Assembly: GCA_024291935.2 (NCBI GenBank)
Contig: CM044312.1
Span: 1,780,501 to 1,844,500, forward strand
Length of the DNA: 64,000 nucleotides
DNA from: Okapia johnstoni
Lineage: Eukaryota > Chordata > Mammalia > Artiodactyla > Giraffidae
Direction of reading: 5' to 3'
The notes under the pieces are model-generated. The model did not search any database. It was not told where the DNA came from and saw only the letters and a program-made list of their open reading frames with translations. The stretch's first letter is position 1. Every line of letters starts with the position of its first letter. Shown one piece after another: positions 32,767 through 43,274 of this stretch. The translations under genes and the position numbers were made by a program.

Positions 32767-34254
32767 TATTCTGGCTCCTATATCTCCCCCAAATAAACAG
32801 ATTTCAGGCAATTTATGGATGAGGAACCACTCCATTTAACAGAGAGAAAGCCTTCTCGGAGGAAGTGGTACCAGCCTTCGTCATCAGTCATGGGCCACAG
32901 TGAGAGCGGGTGGGCTACTCTTGGAGCTGGTCTGGGAGGCATCTGTTTTGGTCCTTGGGGCTGAACTTGGGGTGGGGGGAACCACGGCCCCATCTCCTCC
33001 TTCACTGTCTCCTGTAGATACCAGGCCAAGAGCCACCGTTCTTCTGTTCTCAGATAATCAGACTATGCAGGTAATAGAGCTTTGCTTCTTCCGAAAATAA
33101 TTTGAGAGCAGTGTTTTTTCGTAGTGGACTGGAAGCCAGTGTTGTCCTGTTGCTTTCAGTTTACTGCACGGAAACCACTTCTTCACCCCGTGGGTCTCCA
33201 GTGATCAAGAGCTGTATGTAAGAGAACCTGCCTGGTGCCATCTGTCTCCAGATTGATAGTCGCCTGTTCTCCTCGGGGCGAGTGAGCTGCCATTTAAATC
33301 TCCACCAACTTACAGCGAAGCTGGGGAAGCCAAATTCTGGCTTGCCTGCCTCCCTTACCTCCTCGAAAACGAACATCCAGAAACACGTCACTTCTGGACA
33401 AAAAGGCCCCGCTCCTTTGTGTTCTCTTGGAGCACACTGTGCTCCCTGAAGCTACGAAATATTCCCCCATTGTCTGTGTGAAGCTCCGTCTGTCTCCTGA
33501 GTGTCTACCTGTGTCTGTCCCGCGTCACGTGTGAAAACGCAGCAGCCCTCCCCAGCCTGTCAACGTGATAGAACAGCGGCCTCGCTCTGAAGGGAGATAA
33601 TCGGAGCTTATTCTGATTAAAAGGAAACAAAGTATTTTAAGTGGCTGGTGGGCGAGCGGAGTCAGGCGGCCAGGGCATCCGATAGGCGGGGTCTCAGCCG
33701 GTGTTGACAGCTGAGGTTTTAGCAGAAAATGCTGCAGAGTAAAGAATGCTCTTCTCTTCCAAACATCAGCTATTGTTCCAATATTACCGACTTTTCAAGA
33801 GGGGTTTTAGAATGTGTGCAGACTTCAAATATGGAGTCCTTGAGTTCAGTTTTTTGAAGCCTGTAAAACCTAGTTCGGCAACCAGAGCTGGACATTTTAT
33901 CACAAAAATAACCCACAGGGAAAATGCGGAGTGTTCTTCCAACAGCTTCTTAATGCAAAGTTTGTTAAAGCCTCATATGTACGTGCACACACACACGTGC
34001 CATGCTCCATATGTTTGTGATAAAGTCATTGTGATACAGAGACTTACAGTAAAAATGGGGAATAGAGATTGGCCCTTATAGAGCCGATTTCTGTCTAGTT
34101 ATTTTTTCTGTGCTTTATACACATATAGACCATATAGATTTTTAAAAACAGCATCACCTTCACATGGAGGAAAAAATCAGTATAACCAGACTCAGAGTTT
34201 TAGAAAATGCTAATATTAAGGAAAAGATTTCTTCTCTTTTTTATATAGTCAAGC
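32767..34254. other. Unassigned DNA
   Basis: I recognise no repeat family or gene. A 76-codon minus frame at 33161-33391 has no recognisable domain. A short (AC)n run lies at about 33987-33996. Confidence 0.4.
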
Positions 34255-34450
34255 TTGACCCACTCGTCCATTTACTCACCCAACAGCTATAAGAGGTAGG
34301 TGTGTTCCAGGCACTGTCAAGGGTGTTTGGGACAAAAAAGAGACCAAATCTGTGCGTTAATAGGACCTAAATTCTCATTTGTGGAGACAGATAATAAATA
34401 AGCAAATAAGTAAAATATGTCAAAGTGGTTAAGTGGAGAAAATAAAGGCG
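34255..34450 (+). repeat. Ancient mammalian interspersed repeat relic, left edge of a minisatellite
   Basis: The ordered blocks CCATTTACTCACCCAACAGC (34268), GTTCCAGGCACTGTCAAGGG (34305), AATTCTCATTTGTGGAGACA (34370), GATAATAAATAAGCAAATAA (34390) and AGTGGAGAAAATAAAGGCGG (34432) follow the layout of the old repeat seen at 7265. The recognisable sequence stops where the 18-bp tandem array begins. Confidence 0.5.
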
Positions 34451-34462
34451 GTGTGTGTGCCG

Positions 34463-35160
34463 GCTGGGTGGGTGGGATCACAGCAGTGGGTTCCGTCTGT
34501 GGTGGATGGAGTCACAGGGGTGGGTGGGCCTCAGTGGTGGGTGGAGGCATGGCGGTGGGTGTGGTCTCAGTGGTGGGTGTGGTCACACTGGTGGGTGTGT
34601 CTCAGGGGTGGGTGTGTCTCAGGGGTGGGTGGGCCTCAGTGGTGGGTGAAGGCATGGCAGTGGGTGTGGTCTCAGGGGTGGGTGTGGTCTCTGGTGGGTG
34701 GGTCTCAGGGGTGGGTGTGGTCTCAGGGGTGGGTGTGGTCTCAGGGTGGGTGTGGTCTCAGGGGTGGGTGGGTTCTCAGTGGTGGGTGTGGTCTCAGTGG
34801 CGGGTGTGGTCTCGGGTGGGTGGAGGCATGGCAGTGGGTGTGGTCTCAGTGGCGGGTGTGGTCTCAGTGGCAGGTGTGGTCTCAGGGGTGGGTGGGTCTC
34901 AGTGGTGGGTGTGTCTCAGGGGTGGGTGGGCCTCAGTGGTGGGTGAAGGCATGGCAGTGGGTGTGGTCTCTGGTGGGTGGGTCTCAGGGGTGGGTGTGGT
35001 CTCAGGGGTGGGTGGAGGCAGGGCAGTGGGTGTGGTCACAGTGGTGGGTGTGGTCTCAGTGGAGGGTGTGGTCTCGGGTGGGTGTGGTGTCAGTGTTGGG
35101 TGGGTCTCAGGGGTGGGTGGGTCTCGGTGGTAGGTGGGTTTCAGAGGTGGTGAGTGGCGT
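34463..35160. repeat. G-rich minisatellite, 18-bp unit, about 38 copies
   Basis: Tandem units of 18 bp, typically TGGTCTCAGGGGTGGGTG with variants GGGCCTCAGTGGTGGGTG, GAGGCATGGCAGTGGGTG and GGTCACAGTGGTGGGTG. Because 18 is a multiple of three and the unit is stop-free on +, two long forward frames (34417-35133 and 34433-35224) encode Trp-Val-Trp-Ser/Gly-Val-Val repeats. These are artefacts. A longer block (about 34606-34672) recurs about 297 bp on (34903-34969), so there is higher-order duplication. The plus strand has dense GGGTGGG tracts and could form G-quadruplexes. Confidence 0.96.
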
Positions 35161-35165
35161 CACAG

Positions 35166-36939
35166 CAGTAATTCATTCAGTGGGAGTGTCTGGGTCACAC
35201 AGTAATTCTGTGTTTAGTCTCTGATGGGCTGTTTCCACCAGAAGGCCCCAGGGCTCTGACTGCTCCGTGTGCTCACCACTCGTTACGTTCTGTGTTTTGG
35301 TGATCAGGTGTCTCTATGAGGCCAGGTTGGAGGGCCAGGGCGGAGGCACGCCCGTGCTCGGGGGAGCACTGACTGTGGCGGCACCAGGTGGGGCCCGCAC
35401 CAGTTGTCGTATCCAGGTGAGCTTTGCAGGTACCATCTCGTGTGTTGCTGATGGATGTTGGTTGGGTGTAGGAGAAGGAATGTCCTGGAGGAGGCCGGCG
35501 ATTTTGGCAGAGCGACCGACAGGAAGGGCATTTCCCTTTGCTGAGATGGAGATAGAATTCGAGTGTATTATAAGTCATCTTCGTGTGCATACAATGCTAG
35601 GAAGAGCTGTGGTGTAATTGGTGTGTTTCTGATCCAGTCCTGAGCCATCACGTGTAACACTGCTGTCCAGAGAGCAGGTGCCCAGCACAACGTGGGAGTG
35701 TTGGACCTGTCACCTGGTGGTGGTTCAGAAGAGGCTCAGCCTTTCACCACCCTCGTCCCCTCGAGCCTGTTCCTTCTCCCACCCGCCCCACCAGTCCCTG
35801 TCCCTGAGGACGGCCCATCGCCCCATGGGGCCAGGATCTCCCTTGGGGGTACCTCTGCTTTCCCCACCACCTGCGTGGTGATTTCTGTGTATGGTTTCAG
35901 CTTTCCGCTGTAGCCACTGATACTTAACTGTTCAAGCTCTTGGGTCAAGGATGCAATGAATGTTACGCTGTTGCTCTTTCCAATCCAAAGTTTATCTCTG
36001 GTTCTAGAGTGTAAGGTGTCCATGCCCTTGGAGCAGTAGGGTCCAGTGAGGGACGCAGGAACCTGTCCAGAGGCTGGTGTCATCCTGTTGCAAGCCGTCT
36101 CCCTCCCCCACCCTCCCTCTCCCATCCATGCTCCAGTCTCTTCTGGTTTAGACGACACCGTGACGAAACCCAGTTCTGGCCGCTCTCCCCCTGCCTCTGT
36201 GGAACTCTGCAGTTCTCAGGGCCTTTCCAGTCCCTGCCCTTCTGTAAGGTCTTATCTGGCCACTGCAGCCTGTATTAATTTCCCCGTTTTTCGAAACCTC
36301 ACTGCATTTTTATTTTTGCCAGTTTCAAGCCATTTGGGCACTTCTGTGAAGGAACATTTTGCATCTCAGCTGCAAGGTCAGGGCGTCTGGGGACGTGAGC
36401 AGTCTCTTGGATTTGTCTTGTCTCCCTGTCATCTTGCAGCTCAGTGGAAGACAGATTAGGATGTTCTCAGTGAACAATTGAGGGGAAAGGGTCTCCGTCC
36501 CATATGTCACACTCCTGGGGCCTCAGACTTTCTTTCATGTAAACGTATGGGTCATCGTAAGACCAGTGATACAAGGAGCAAGCAGACCCATTACGCTGGG
36601 TGACGGTGGTCCTGTCTCTGCAGGTGACGTTGGGTGACGTCCAGTCTGGTGTCAGCTTGAGTGTCTTGGTCTGGAGCCAGAACTCACGCCAGGAGGCTCC
36701 AACTTGGTCACGTGCTCCAGTGGAAGTCTAGCCATGGACTAGACCTCAGGGCGGCCTAAATTCTCCGTAGACAGAATATACATATGAAGGCATCGTCCCA
36801 GGTGCCTTGAACATGTGCGCACTGTTAGTCCTCTGTGTCCACAACAATACCAGACATTTCTGTGTGGAAGTCTCCTCTCCCGCTGCAGACAGCACCGTCC
36901 AACCGTCTCTTTGTGGGAACTGCTCTCAACATCCCCTAC
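35166..36939. other. Unassigned DNA
   Basis: Mixed, moderately GC-rich sequence. Antiparallel open frames at 35267-35617 and 35736-36459 have no domain. No repeat family recognised. Confidence 0.4.
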
Positions 36940-37063
36940 GGGTGTCATGGCGGCCCCTCCTGGGGCCCATGGGTGTCATGGCGGCCCCTCCTGGGGCCCA
37001 TGGGTGTCATGGCGGCCCCTCCTGGGGCTCATGGGTGTCATGGCGGCCCCTCCTGGGGCTCAC
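36940..37063. repeat. 31-bp tandem repeat, four copies
   Basis: Four adjacent 31-bp units begin at 36940, 36971, 37002 and 37033, each starting GGGTGTCATGGCGGCCCCTC and ending CCTGGGGCYCAT. Units 1-2 and 3-4 differ at one site (CCCAT against CTCAT). The near identity suggests recent expansion. Confidence 0.97.
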
Positions 37064-37127
37064 CCCTGTTCTTCTGTATTGATTCTCAAAGGTCTAGTTT
37101 GGGGACTTGGCTTCTTCATTGGTCTGA

Positions 37128-37440
37128 GGGCTTCTCTGGTAGCTCAGCTGATCAAGAATCTGCCTGCAATGCAGGAGACCCAGTTTGATTCCTGGGTGGG
37201 GAAGATCTGCTGGAGAAGGGACAGGCTACACCCTCCAGTATTCTTGGGCTTCCCTTGTGGCTCAGCTGGTAAAGAATCCACCTGCAATGCGGAACACCTG
37301 GGTTCGATCCCTGGGTTGGGAAGATCCCCTGGAGAAGAGAATGGCTACCCACTCCAGTATTCTGGCCTGGAGAATCCCATGGACTGTATAGTCCATGGGG
37401 CCGCAAAGAGTCAGACATGACTGAGCGACCTTCACTTCAC
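37128..37440 (+). mobile_element. Bov-tA-type SINE with two tandem tRNA heads, plus strand
   Basis: The first head (GGCTTCTCTGGTAGCTCAGC at 37130) and its short body run to CCTCCAGTATTCTT. A second complete head begins at 37247 (GGGCTTCCCTTGTGGCTCAG) with an intact B-box GGTTCGATCC, body and 3' end (TGAGCGACCTTCACTTCAC). This dimeric arrangement occurs repeatedly in ruminant SINEs. A second, 5'-truncated dimer is at 41930-42175. Confidence 0.93.
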
Positions 37441-37494
37441 TATCTTGACTGAGCGACTTTCACTTCACTATCTTTCACTTCGACTCATTTGAAA

Positions 37495-37688
37495 CTCCCT
37501 GATGCTGGGAAAGATTGAAGGTGGGAGAAGGGGGCGACAGAGGATAAGGTGGTTGGATGGCATCATCAACTCAATGGGCACAAGTTTGAGTAAACTCTAG
37601 GAGCTGGTGACGGACAGGGAGGCCTGGTGTGCTGCAGTCCATGGGGTCACAAAGAGTCAGACATGACTGAGTGACTGAACTGAACTAA
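37495..37688 (+). mobile_element. BovB LINE 3' end, plus strand
   Basis: The short BovB 3' fragment GATGCTGGGAAAGATTGAAG onward ends ACTGAACTGAACTAACTG. It contains only the C-terminal coding tail and the 3' end, and lies 55 bp right of the dimeric SINE. Confidence 0.93.
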
Positions 37689-39644
37689 CTGCTGGAAACA
37701 CTCAAAACGTTTGTTTTATTACCCTTTAAGTCCTTGAAGGTGGCCATATGTTTTCTGTACCCTTGCATCCATAGGACCCAGCACAGAGCTGAGTTGACAA
37801 TGGGCACCGTCGTGTTTCCTGAACCAGTGAAGGAATGCCGTGGTGTGGGGCCCCCCAGAACTCTCTGCCTGGAGCTGGGCAGGCAGAAATGTCTTCTGTG
37901 GTTACCACGCGGGTTACTACTCAGGAGGAATTTCTTTCAAATGTCTTGTAGTCTCCTGGAAATTCTATACACTCTCAAGTCACCCACCAGGGATCAAATT
38001 CAAGCCAAAAGTCATCCTATGAGGCTGACTACAATTCTCCAAGTTTTATTTAGCAACCTCCCTCTACAAAGTGATTTTCTTTCCCAAGTGAGAAACAAAA
38101 CCAGAATTCTAACTCAGCGTTAAACCTAAGCAAACAGTGGGTTACACAATGGGTTACGGCAGCTGGAACTGGAGAGAGCCCGGCCCTGAGCAAACTTGGA
38201 GGGAGGTGTCTTTGATGCTCTGTCCTCCTGGGCCCCGCCCCACCGGGATGCAGGCCCCCAGCCTTCTGGGGACTTCAAAGCCAAGCCGCACCTCCAGCCT
38301 GGCCCCACCCAAACCCCAGGAGCCGGTGGAGCGCGCACCCAGCCATACTTGCAGCCGGGACGCTCGGCAGTTTGTTCTCGCTGCTATGACTTTGAACTTG
38401 GGATCTCAGGTTTCTCTCTGTGTCACTGCCTTTGAACTGCAATTCCTCGCTGCCTGAATTATTTGTTTACAACTGCTCCTTGATACCTGTCTGAGGGCCT
38501 CACACATTCCAGGCCCTCACCTGCCAGGGCCCAGCCACCACCTCCTGCTTGAGCCTCACCTCTCCTCGTCACCTCCGTCAAGACCTGGGGTCCACGATGT
38601 ACTGAGGTCACTTCCTAACACCCTGTGCGTCTTTGCTGCCTCGGAGGGTCTTGAGGTTGGAGCTGTCGTGCCAGGGCAGTAGCAGGAAAAGACGGAGCCG
38701 GGGAACGGAGGCCTTCCCGGGGCTGACCCGGGACCCTGGTCCCCGCTGCACCCACCCCCATGGGAGGAGCCCCCCACCCCCACCCCCAGGGGAAGAGCCC
38801 CCGTGCTTGTTCGCACCTTTTCGCTCCTTTTCCTGCCCAACCTCCAGGTTTCGTAACCGAAACACTTCCTGAATCGCAGGAGTGCTCTCAGGACTGGGAC
38901 TTCACCGCGTGATGGCTCTAGTCACAGATTCCAGGAGACGGAAAATGGTTCTAGTGGACCTGCAGTCCGTTTCAGACCGTGGGCACGCAGGGCTCACCTG
39001 TGCTCCCTCTGTGAGAGGCATATGCGTCATGAGGCTCCATTCACCACACGAGAAAAATACACGTCGTGGCCACTTGTGCACAAAACCACGATGAACAGCT
39101 GTCTAGATTCTTCTCCTGTGAGTCTCAGAAATTTTACCTGGAAACCGAGATGTAGCCACAGTCACAGAGTTCTTGCATGAGATGTGTTCATGGGACAGAT
39201 GAAGACGGTAAATGCCCAGTTCCAGCGCCAGGCCCTGGGGAGTTGTGGCTGTGACCCCAGCTCTTGTGGGCAGGCAGGCCTGGGGCCCCTGAGAGTGGGA
39301 GTTCCTCTTTGCTGCACCCTCCTCTCACTCCCCCCACTCCTATCCCGTCGCCTCCTCTGTGGACCTTTTCCTCCAGGCACCTGGTCACGAGGATGTGATC
39401 TGCCCCAGGGCGGGGGCCTCATTCTATCCACTGAGGTACTGGGCCCCTGGGCACACCTGCCTCCCATCGGCTCCTCGATCTGTGTCAGATGCCCACCTGG
39501 CTTCTCTCAACACATCTCGAGCCTTCTGACTGTATAGCTTTCAACAAGATGTTTTCTCACTAAACATCCTCACTGTCACCCAACTCTCCAAACCGATCCC
39601 TCCTTGAGATTCCAGCTCAGGCTTCCTCTTGATTTGGTCTGTTG
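37689..39644. other. Unassigned DNA, GC-rich around 38150-38860
   Basis: No gene or clear repeat. 38020-38110 is faintly like a reverse MIR. GC-rich 38540-38860 yields antiparallel open frames without domains. Confidence 0.4.
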
Positions 39645-39822
39645 TGTTCTGGCGGCGCTGTGTCCTCATTGAGGCACGCAGGCTTGTCCCGGTCACAGCC
39701 GGGCTTCTCCAGCAGTGCTGCATAGGCACGTGGGACCTCAGTTTCCCCCACCAGGGGTCGAACCCTCGTCCCCTGCATCAGAAGGTGGATTCTTAACTCC
39801 TGGACCACCAGGGAAGTCTCTG
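39645..39822 (-). mobile_element. CHR-2-like SINE fragment, minus strand
   Basis: The complement of a CHR-type body (GGCGGCGCTGTGTCCTCATT, then GGCACGTGGGACCTCAGTTT) is followed by the tRNA head complement (GGGGTCGAACCC near 39756, GGACCACCAGGGAAGTC at 39803). It is diverged but in the correct order. Confidence 0.8.
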
Positions 39823-40170
39823 AAATTTCCTTGCATGAAATCTTCCTGAAATGTTCCTCCCCTTCCACCGAATTCCTGTAGCGGCTCTGTGTGTTGTTGC
39901 TGAAACGTAGTTTTCTAAACATATTACCAGCATCCAGAAAAGTGTTTTTTATGCCAGCTCACTGATTGGTCCCATAAATGGAGATTTTAACGAGCTTTGT
40001 GTTGGAGGCCACAGGGTCCGGCTTCAGGGAGGAAGTTGTGAGTCATTAGCCCACAGAACAGACACTTCCCCTGGTGGGGCAGGTGCTTGGCCTGAGAACA
40101 GAGCTGTGGCAGCCGTGGCCGGGATTTGGGCAGACGGGACGCATTCAGTTCCCGAAAGGCATTAATTATG
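39823..40170. other. Unassigned DNA
   Basis: No recognised feature. Confidence 0.35.
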
Positions 40171-40816
40171 ATCAGTTCAGTTCAGTTCAGTCGCTCAGTC
40201 ATGTCCGACTCTTTTCAACCCCATGAATTGCAGCACGCCGGGCCTCCCTGTCCATTACCAACTCCCAGAGTTTACCCAAACCCATGTCCATCGAGTCTGT
40301 GATGCCATCCAGCCATCTCATCCTCTGTCGTCCCTTTTTCCTCCTGCCCCCAATCCTTCCCAGCATCAGGGTCTTTTCCAATGAGTCAACTTTTGCATGA
40401 GGTGGCCAAAGTATTGGAGTTTCAGCTTCAACATCAGTTCTTCCAATGAACACCCAGGGCTGATCTCCTTTCGGATGAACTGGTTGGATCTCCTTGCAGT
40501 CCAAGGGACTCTCAAGAGTCTTCTCCAACACCACAGTTCAAAAGCGTCAACTCTTCGGCACTCAGCTTTCTTCACAGTCCAACTCTCACATCCATACATG
40601 ACCACTGGAAAAACTATAGCCTAGGCTAGACGGACCTTTGTTGGCAAAGTAATGTCTCTGCTTTTTAATATGCTATCTAGGTTGGTCATAACTTTCCTTC
40701 CAAGGAGTAAGTGTCTTTTAATTTCATGGCTGCAATCACCATCAGCAGTGATTTTGGAGCCCCCCCAAATAAAGTCTGACACTGTCTCCACTGTTGCTCC
40801 ATCTATTTCCCATTAC
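40171..40816 (-). mobile_element. BovB LINE 3' fragment, minus strand
   Basis: The 3' end is on the left (repeated AGTTC units, CAGTTCAGTTCAGTTCAGTC at 40174), and the element is truncated near 40816 (TCCATCTATTTCCCATTACAG). The coding remnant covers the thumb and C-terminal region in two frames ([32 protein letters not shown]). No clear duplication. Confidence 0.94.
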
Positions 40817-41719
40817 AGTGCTGGGGCCTTAGTTACAATGCTGGGGCCTGGCAGAGGTCTCAGCATTGGTGGGCTCTGGCAGACGGTCGAACAACACAGA
40901 CAAAGTGCATCATCACGAGGAAGGGCCAGGATGGGCGTCTCTGGGGCCCCCAGGAACAGGACATGAATCTTGCCGTGGCCAGGCTGGGGACCCGGAGGGG
41001 GTTCTGCAGTCTGAGCTGTGAGCCCCTGGGATCCGGGATGGTGAGCCAGCCAGGTCACTGTAGAATAATTTTCTGATCCTTCTGTTTCTTAGTATTATAA
41101 TTCTGGTCCTCACGCTTTTAGCAACCATCTCTTTCTTAAAAGACACGGGCCCTTGGATCAAACTCTTCCAGCAGCACCGACGTTGTCTGTGGCGAGTCCT
41201 CTGTATTTCCAGGGCAGCACACCAGGTCCTCTTGGGAGGTTAGTGGCTCTCAAACCCAGGGCCTGGGAGGGCGGGGCTGTCTGGCACCACTCCAGGTCTC
41301 ATGTCCCGGGGCTCCTCTAGCTTCTGCTGAGTAGACTGGGGTCTTGGGAGGACCAGCGTCTTGTCCACGATCTCCACTCATGCTTATTGGGTGATGGGTT
41401 TGCTCGGTCCGGCTCTGCGTTTCTGGTCACTGTCTCCAGCCCCCCCTTTCTTCCTCTGGCATCCATGCCTGCAGCCCCCTCCTCTCCCGTCCTTAACCTC
41501 CTCTGGCTCCTATGGTCGGGACGACACGGTCGTTCTCACACTTTCCAGCAGACACACCTCCTTCCCGCGGGGGAGACCACATCCTTCTCTGCATCCTCAC
41601 TTGCTGCTTGCATGGAATCCAGACCAGCCCTGCAGGGCGCCTCGTCCTGTAAAGTACAGGACTCAGACTGGAAGCTTCGGGTGCTCCTGGCAAAGGCAAA
41701 GGCAGCCCGTCTCTCTCTG
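40817..41719. other. Unassigned DNA with a 20-bp near-repeat at its left edge
   Basis: TACAGTGCTGGGGCCTTAG and TACAATGCTGGGGCCTGG lie back to back at about 40815-40852. The rest is mixed sequence with pyrimidine-rich stretches and no recognised gene. Confidence 0.4.
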
Positions 41720-41929
41720 TGCTGTGCTTAGTCGCTCAGGCGTGTCCGACTCTGCGACCCCATGGACTGTGGTCAGCCAGGCTCCTCTGTCCCTGGGGAT
41801 TCTCCAGACAAGAATCCTGGAGTGGGCAGCCTACCCCTTGTCCAGGGGATTGTTCCAACCCAGGAATCGAACCAGGGTCTCCTACACTGCAGGTGGATTC
41901 TTTACCAGCTGAACCCCCAAGGAAGCCCT
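41720..41929 (-). mobile_element. Bov-tA-type SINE, minus strand
   Basis: The body complement begins near GTGCTTAGTCGCTCAGGCGT. The B-box complement GGAATCGAACCAGG lies near 41863, and the tRNA head complement ends AAGGAAGCCCTG at 41929. It abuts a plus-strand SINE with no spacer. Confidence 0.94.
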
Positions 41930-42175
41930 GGCTCAGGAAGATCTCCTGGAGAAGGGATAGGCTACCCACTCCAGGATTCTTGGGCTTCTCTGGTGGCTCA
42001 GACAGTAAAGAATTCTCCTGCAATGTGGGAGACCTGGGTTTGATCCCTGGGTTGGAAAGATCCCCTGGAGGAGGTCATGGCAACCCACTCCAGGATTCTT
42101 GCCCGGAGGATCTCATGGACAGAGGAGCCTGGCAGGCTGCACAGAGTCGGACATGACTGAGCAACTAAGCACGCG
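41930..42175 (+). mobile_element. Bov-tA-type dimeric SINE, 5'-truncated, plus strand
   Basis: It starts inside the first monomer (GCTCAGGAAGATCTCCTGGA). A complete second head follows at 41981 (GGCTTCTCTGGTGGCTCAGA) with B-box GGTTTGATCCC, body and 3' end (GGACATGACTGAGCAACTAA). With the element on its left it forms a head-to-head inverted pair. Confidence 0.93.
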
Positions 42176-43019
42176 TGCACAACTCTTCCTGAGTCCTGAA
42201 TCCTCGTGGCCTTGTTCTTACAGCACTTATGGCCCTTCAAGCTCCGTCCAGTCTCCCTCAGCCTTGCCCTCCCATGTCCCTGGGCTCTGGGGCAATTCTG
42301 TGCCCCCCTCTGTTTCCTCGTCACTCCTGTGGGCTCAGCCCTCGCTGCCTTTAGTGGTGTGGTTTTGTGACATGGAAGCACATATCCTATGAAAACGGAA
42401 CCAAGAGCATAACGCCGCTGGTTATACATCCCATGTGTGTGTCCACAGCTCACCCAGGAGCTGGTGAAGGTCCCTCGTCATGAACTAGGGTGTAAAGCAG
42501 GAGCGTGTAGGGGCCCAGGCTGCAAACCTCCGCGTTTGTTGCTGGCATGTTGAAGGGAACGTTCCTGACGGGCACGCACCCCTGTGCCAGCGTCTCGCCT
42601 GCTGTGCGCTGTGCATTGTGGCATAGTCCTGACTGGCATGTGCGGCCAAGGGCAGGGTGGCTGTGACTGTCCTGACTCCAGGAGGGCGGGAGTCTCAGGG
42701 GAGGCCCCTGGGGCTGGAGCCTGGGGTCCGGCTCTCTGGGCTGCTTCTCCTTCCAGAGCCTGGAGGATGAGCGCGTCCCCCGCACCAGCCTCGGCTGCGG
42801 TCAGCAGGGCGACTTGACTCTCCCTCCCCCTTTCAGTGCTGCGGGGCAGTCACACGGGCCTGGGGACAGGCTGTCTGTGGGGACCACAGGTAACCCCACC
42901 TCAGTTTGGGGAGCTTCTGCCTCCTCCCAGCTGCACATCGCACGCACGCACCCAGGGGTGCAGCCCATCTCCGCTGTCTCCTGGGCTTTCCAGTTTAGCC
43001 TCTGGATCGCACTATTGCT
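42176..43019. other. Unassigned DNA
   Basis: Pyrimidine-rich and GC-rich sequence. Open frames at 42450-42817 have no domain. Confidence 0.4.
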
Positions 43020-43156
43020 GGTTGTTGCTGCTGTTCAGTCGCTCAGTCGTGTCTGACTCTTTGCGACCCCATGGACTGCAGCACCCCAGGCTTCCCTGTC
43101 CCTCACTATCTCCTGGAGTTTACTCGGACTCTTGTGCATTGAGTCAGTGATGCCTT
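43020..43156 (-). mobile_element. BovB LINE 3' end, minus strand (left part of a deleted copy)
   Basis: A BovB 3' terminus (GTTGTTGCTGCTGTTCAGTC) is cut at TTGAGTCAGTGATGCC. About 118 bp of unrelated sequence follows before BovB resumes at 43275, at a point about 1.67 kb further into the element. Confidence 0.92.
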
Positions 43157-43274
43157 AAGTCTGAAATATTTACTATAAAATTGTGTGTGTTCTCAGAACA
43201 GATGTCTTTTGATCTGTACTTTTTCCTTATGATAGATGAAGATTGGGGAAGACATTCATGGCTATAAGCATAGA

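Noticed and set aside
34417..35224. Two long forward open frames (238 and 263 codons) rich in Trp and Val
   Set aside because: They are translations of the stop-free 18-bp minisatellite. No homologous protein is recognised and the unit length of 18 alone explains the open frames.
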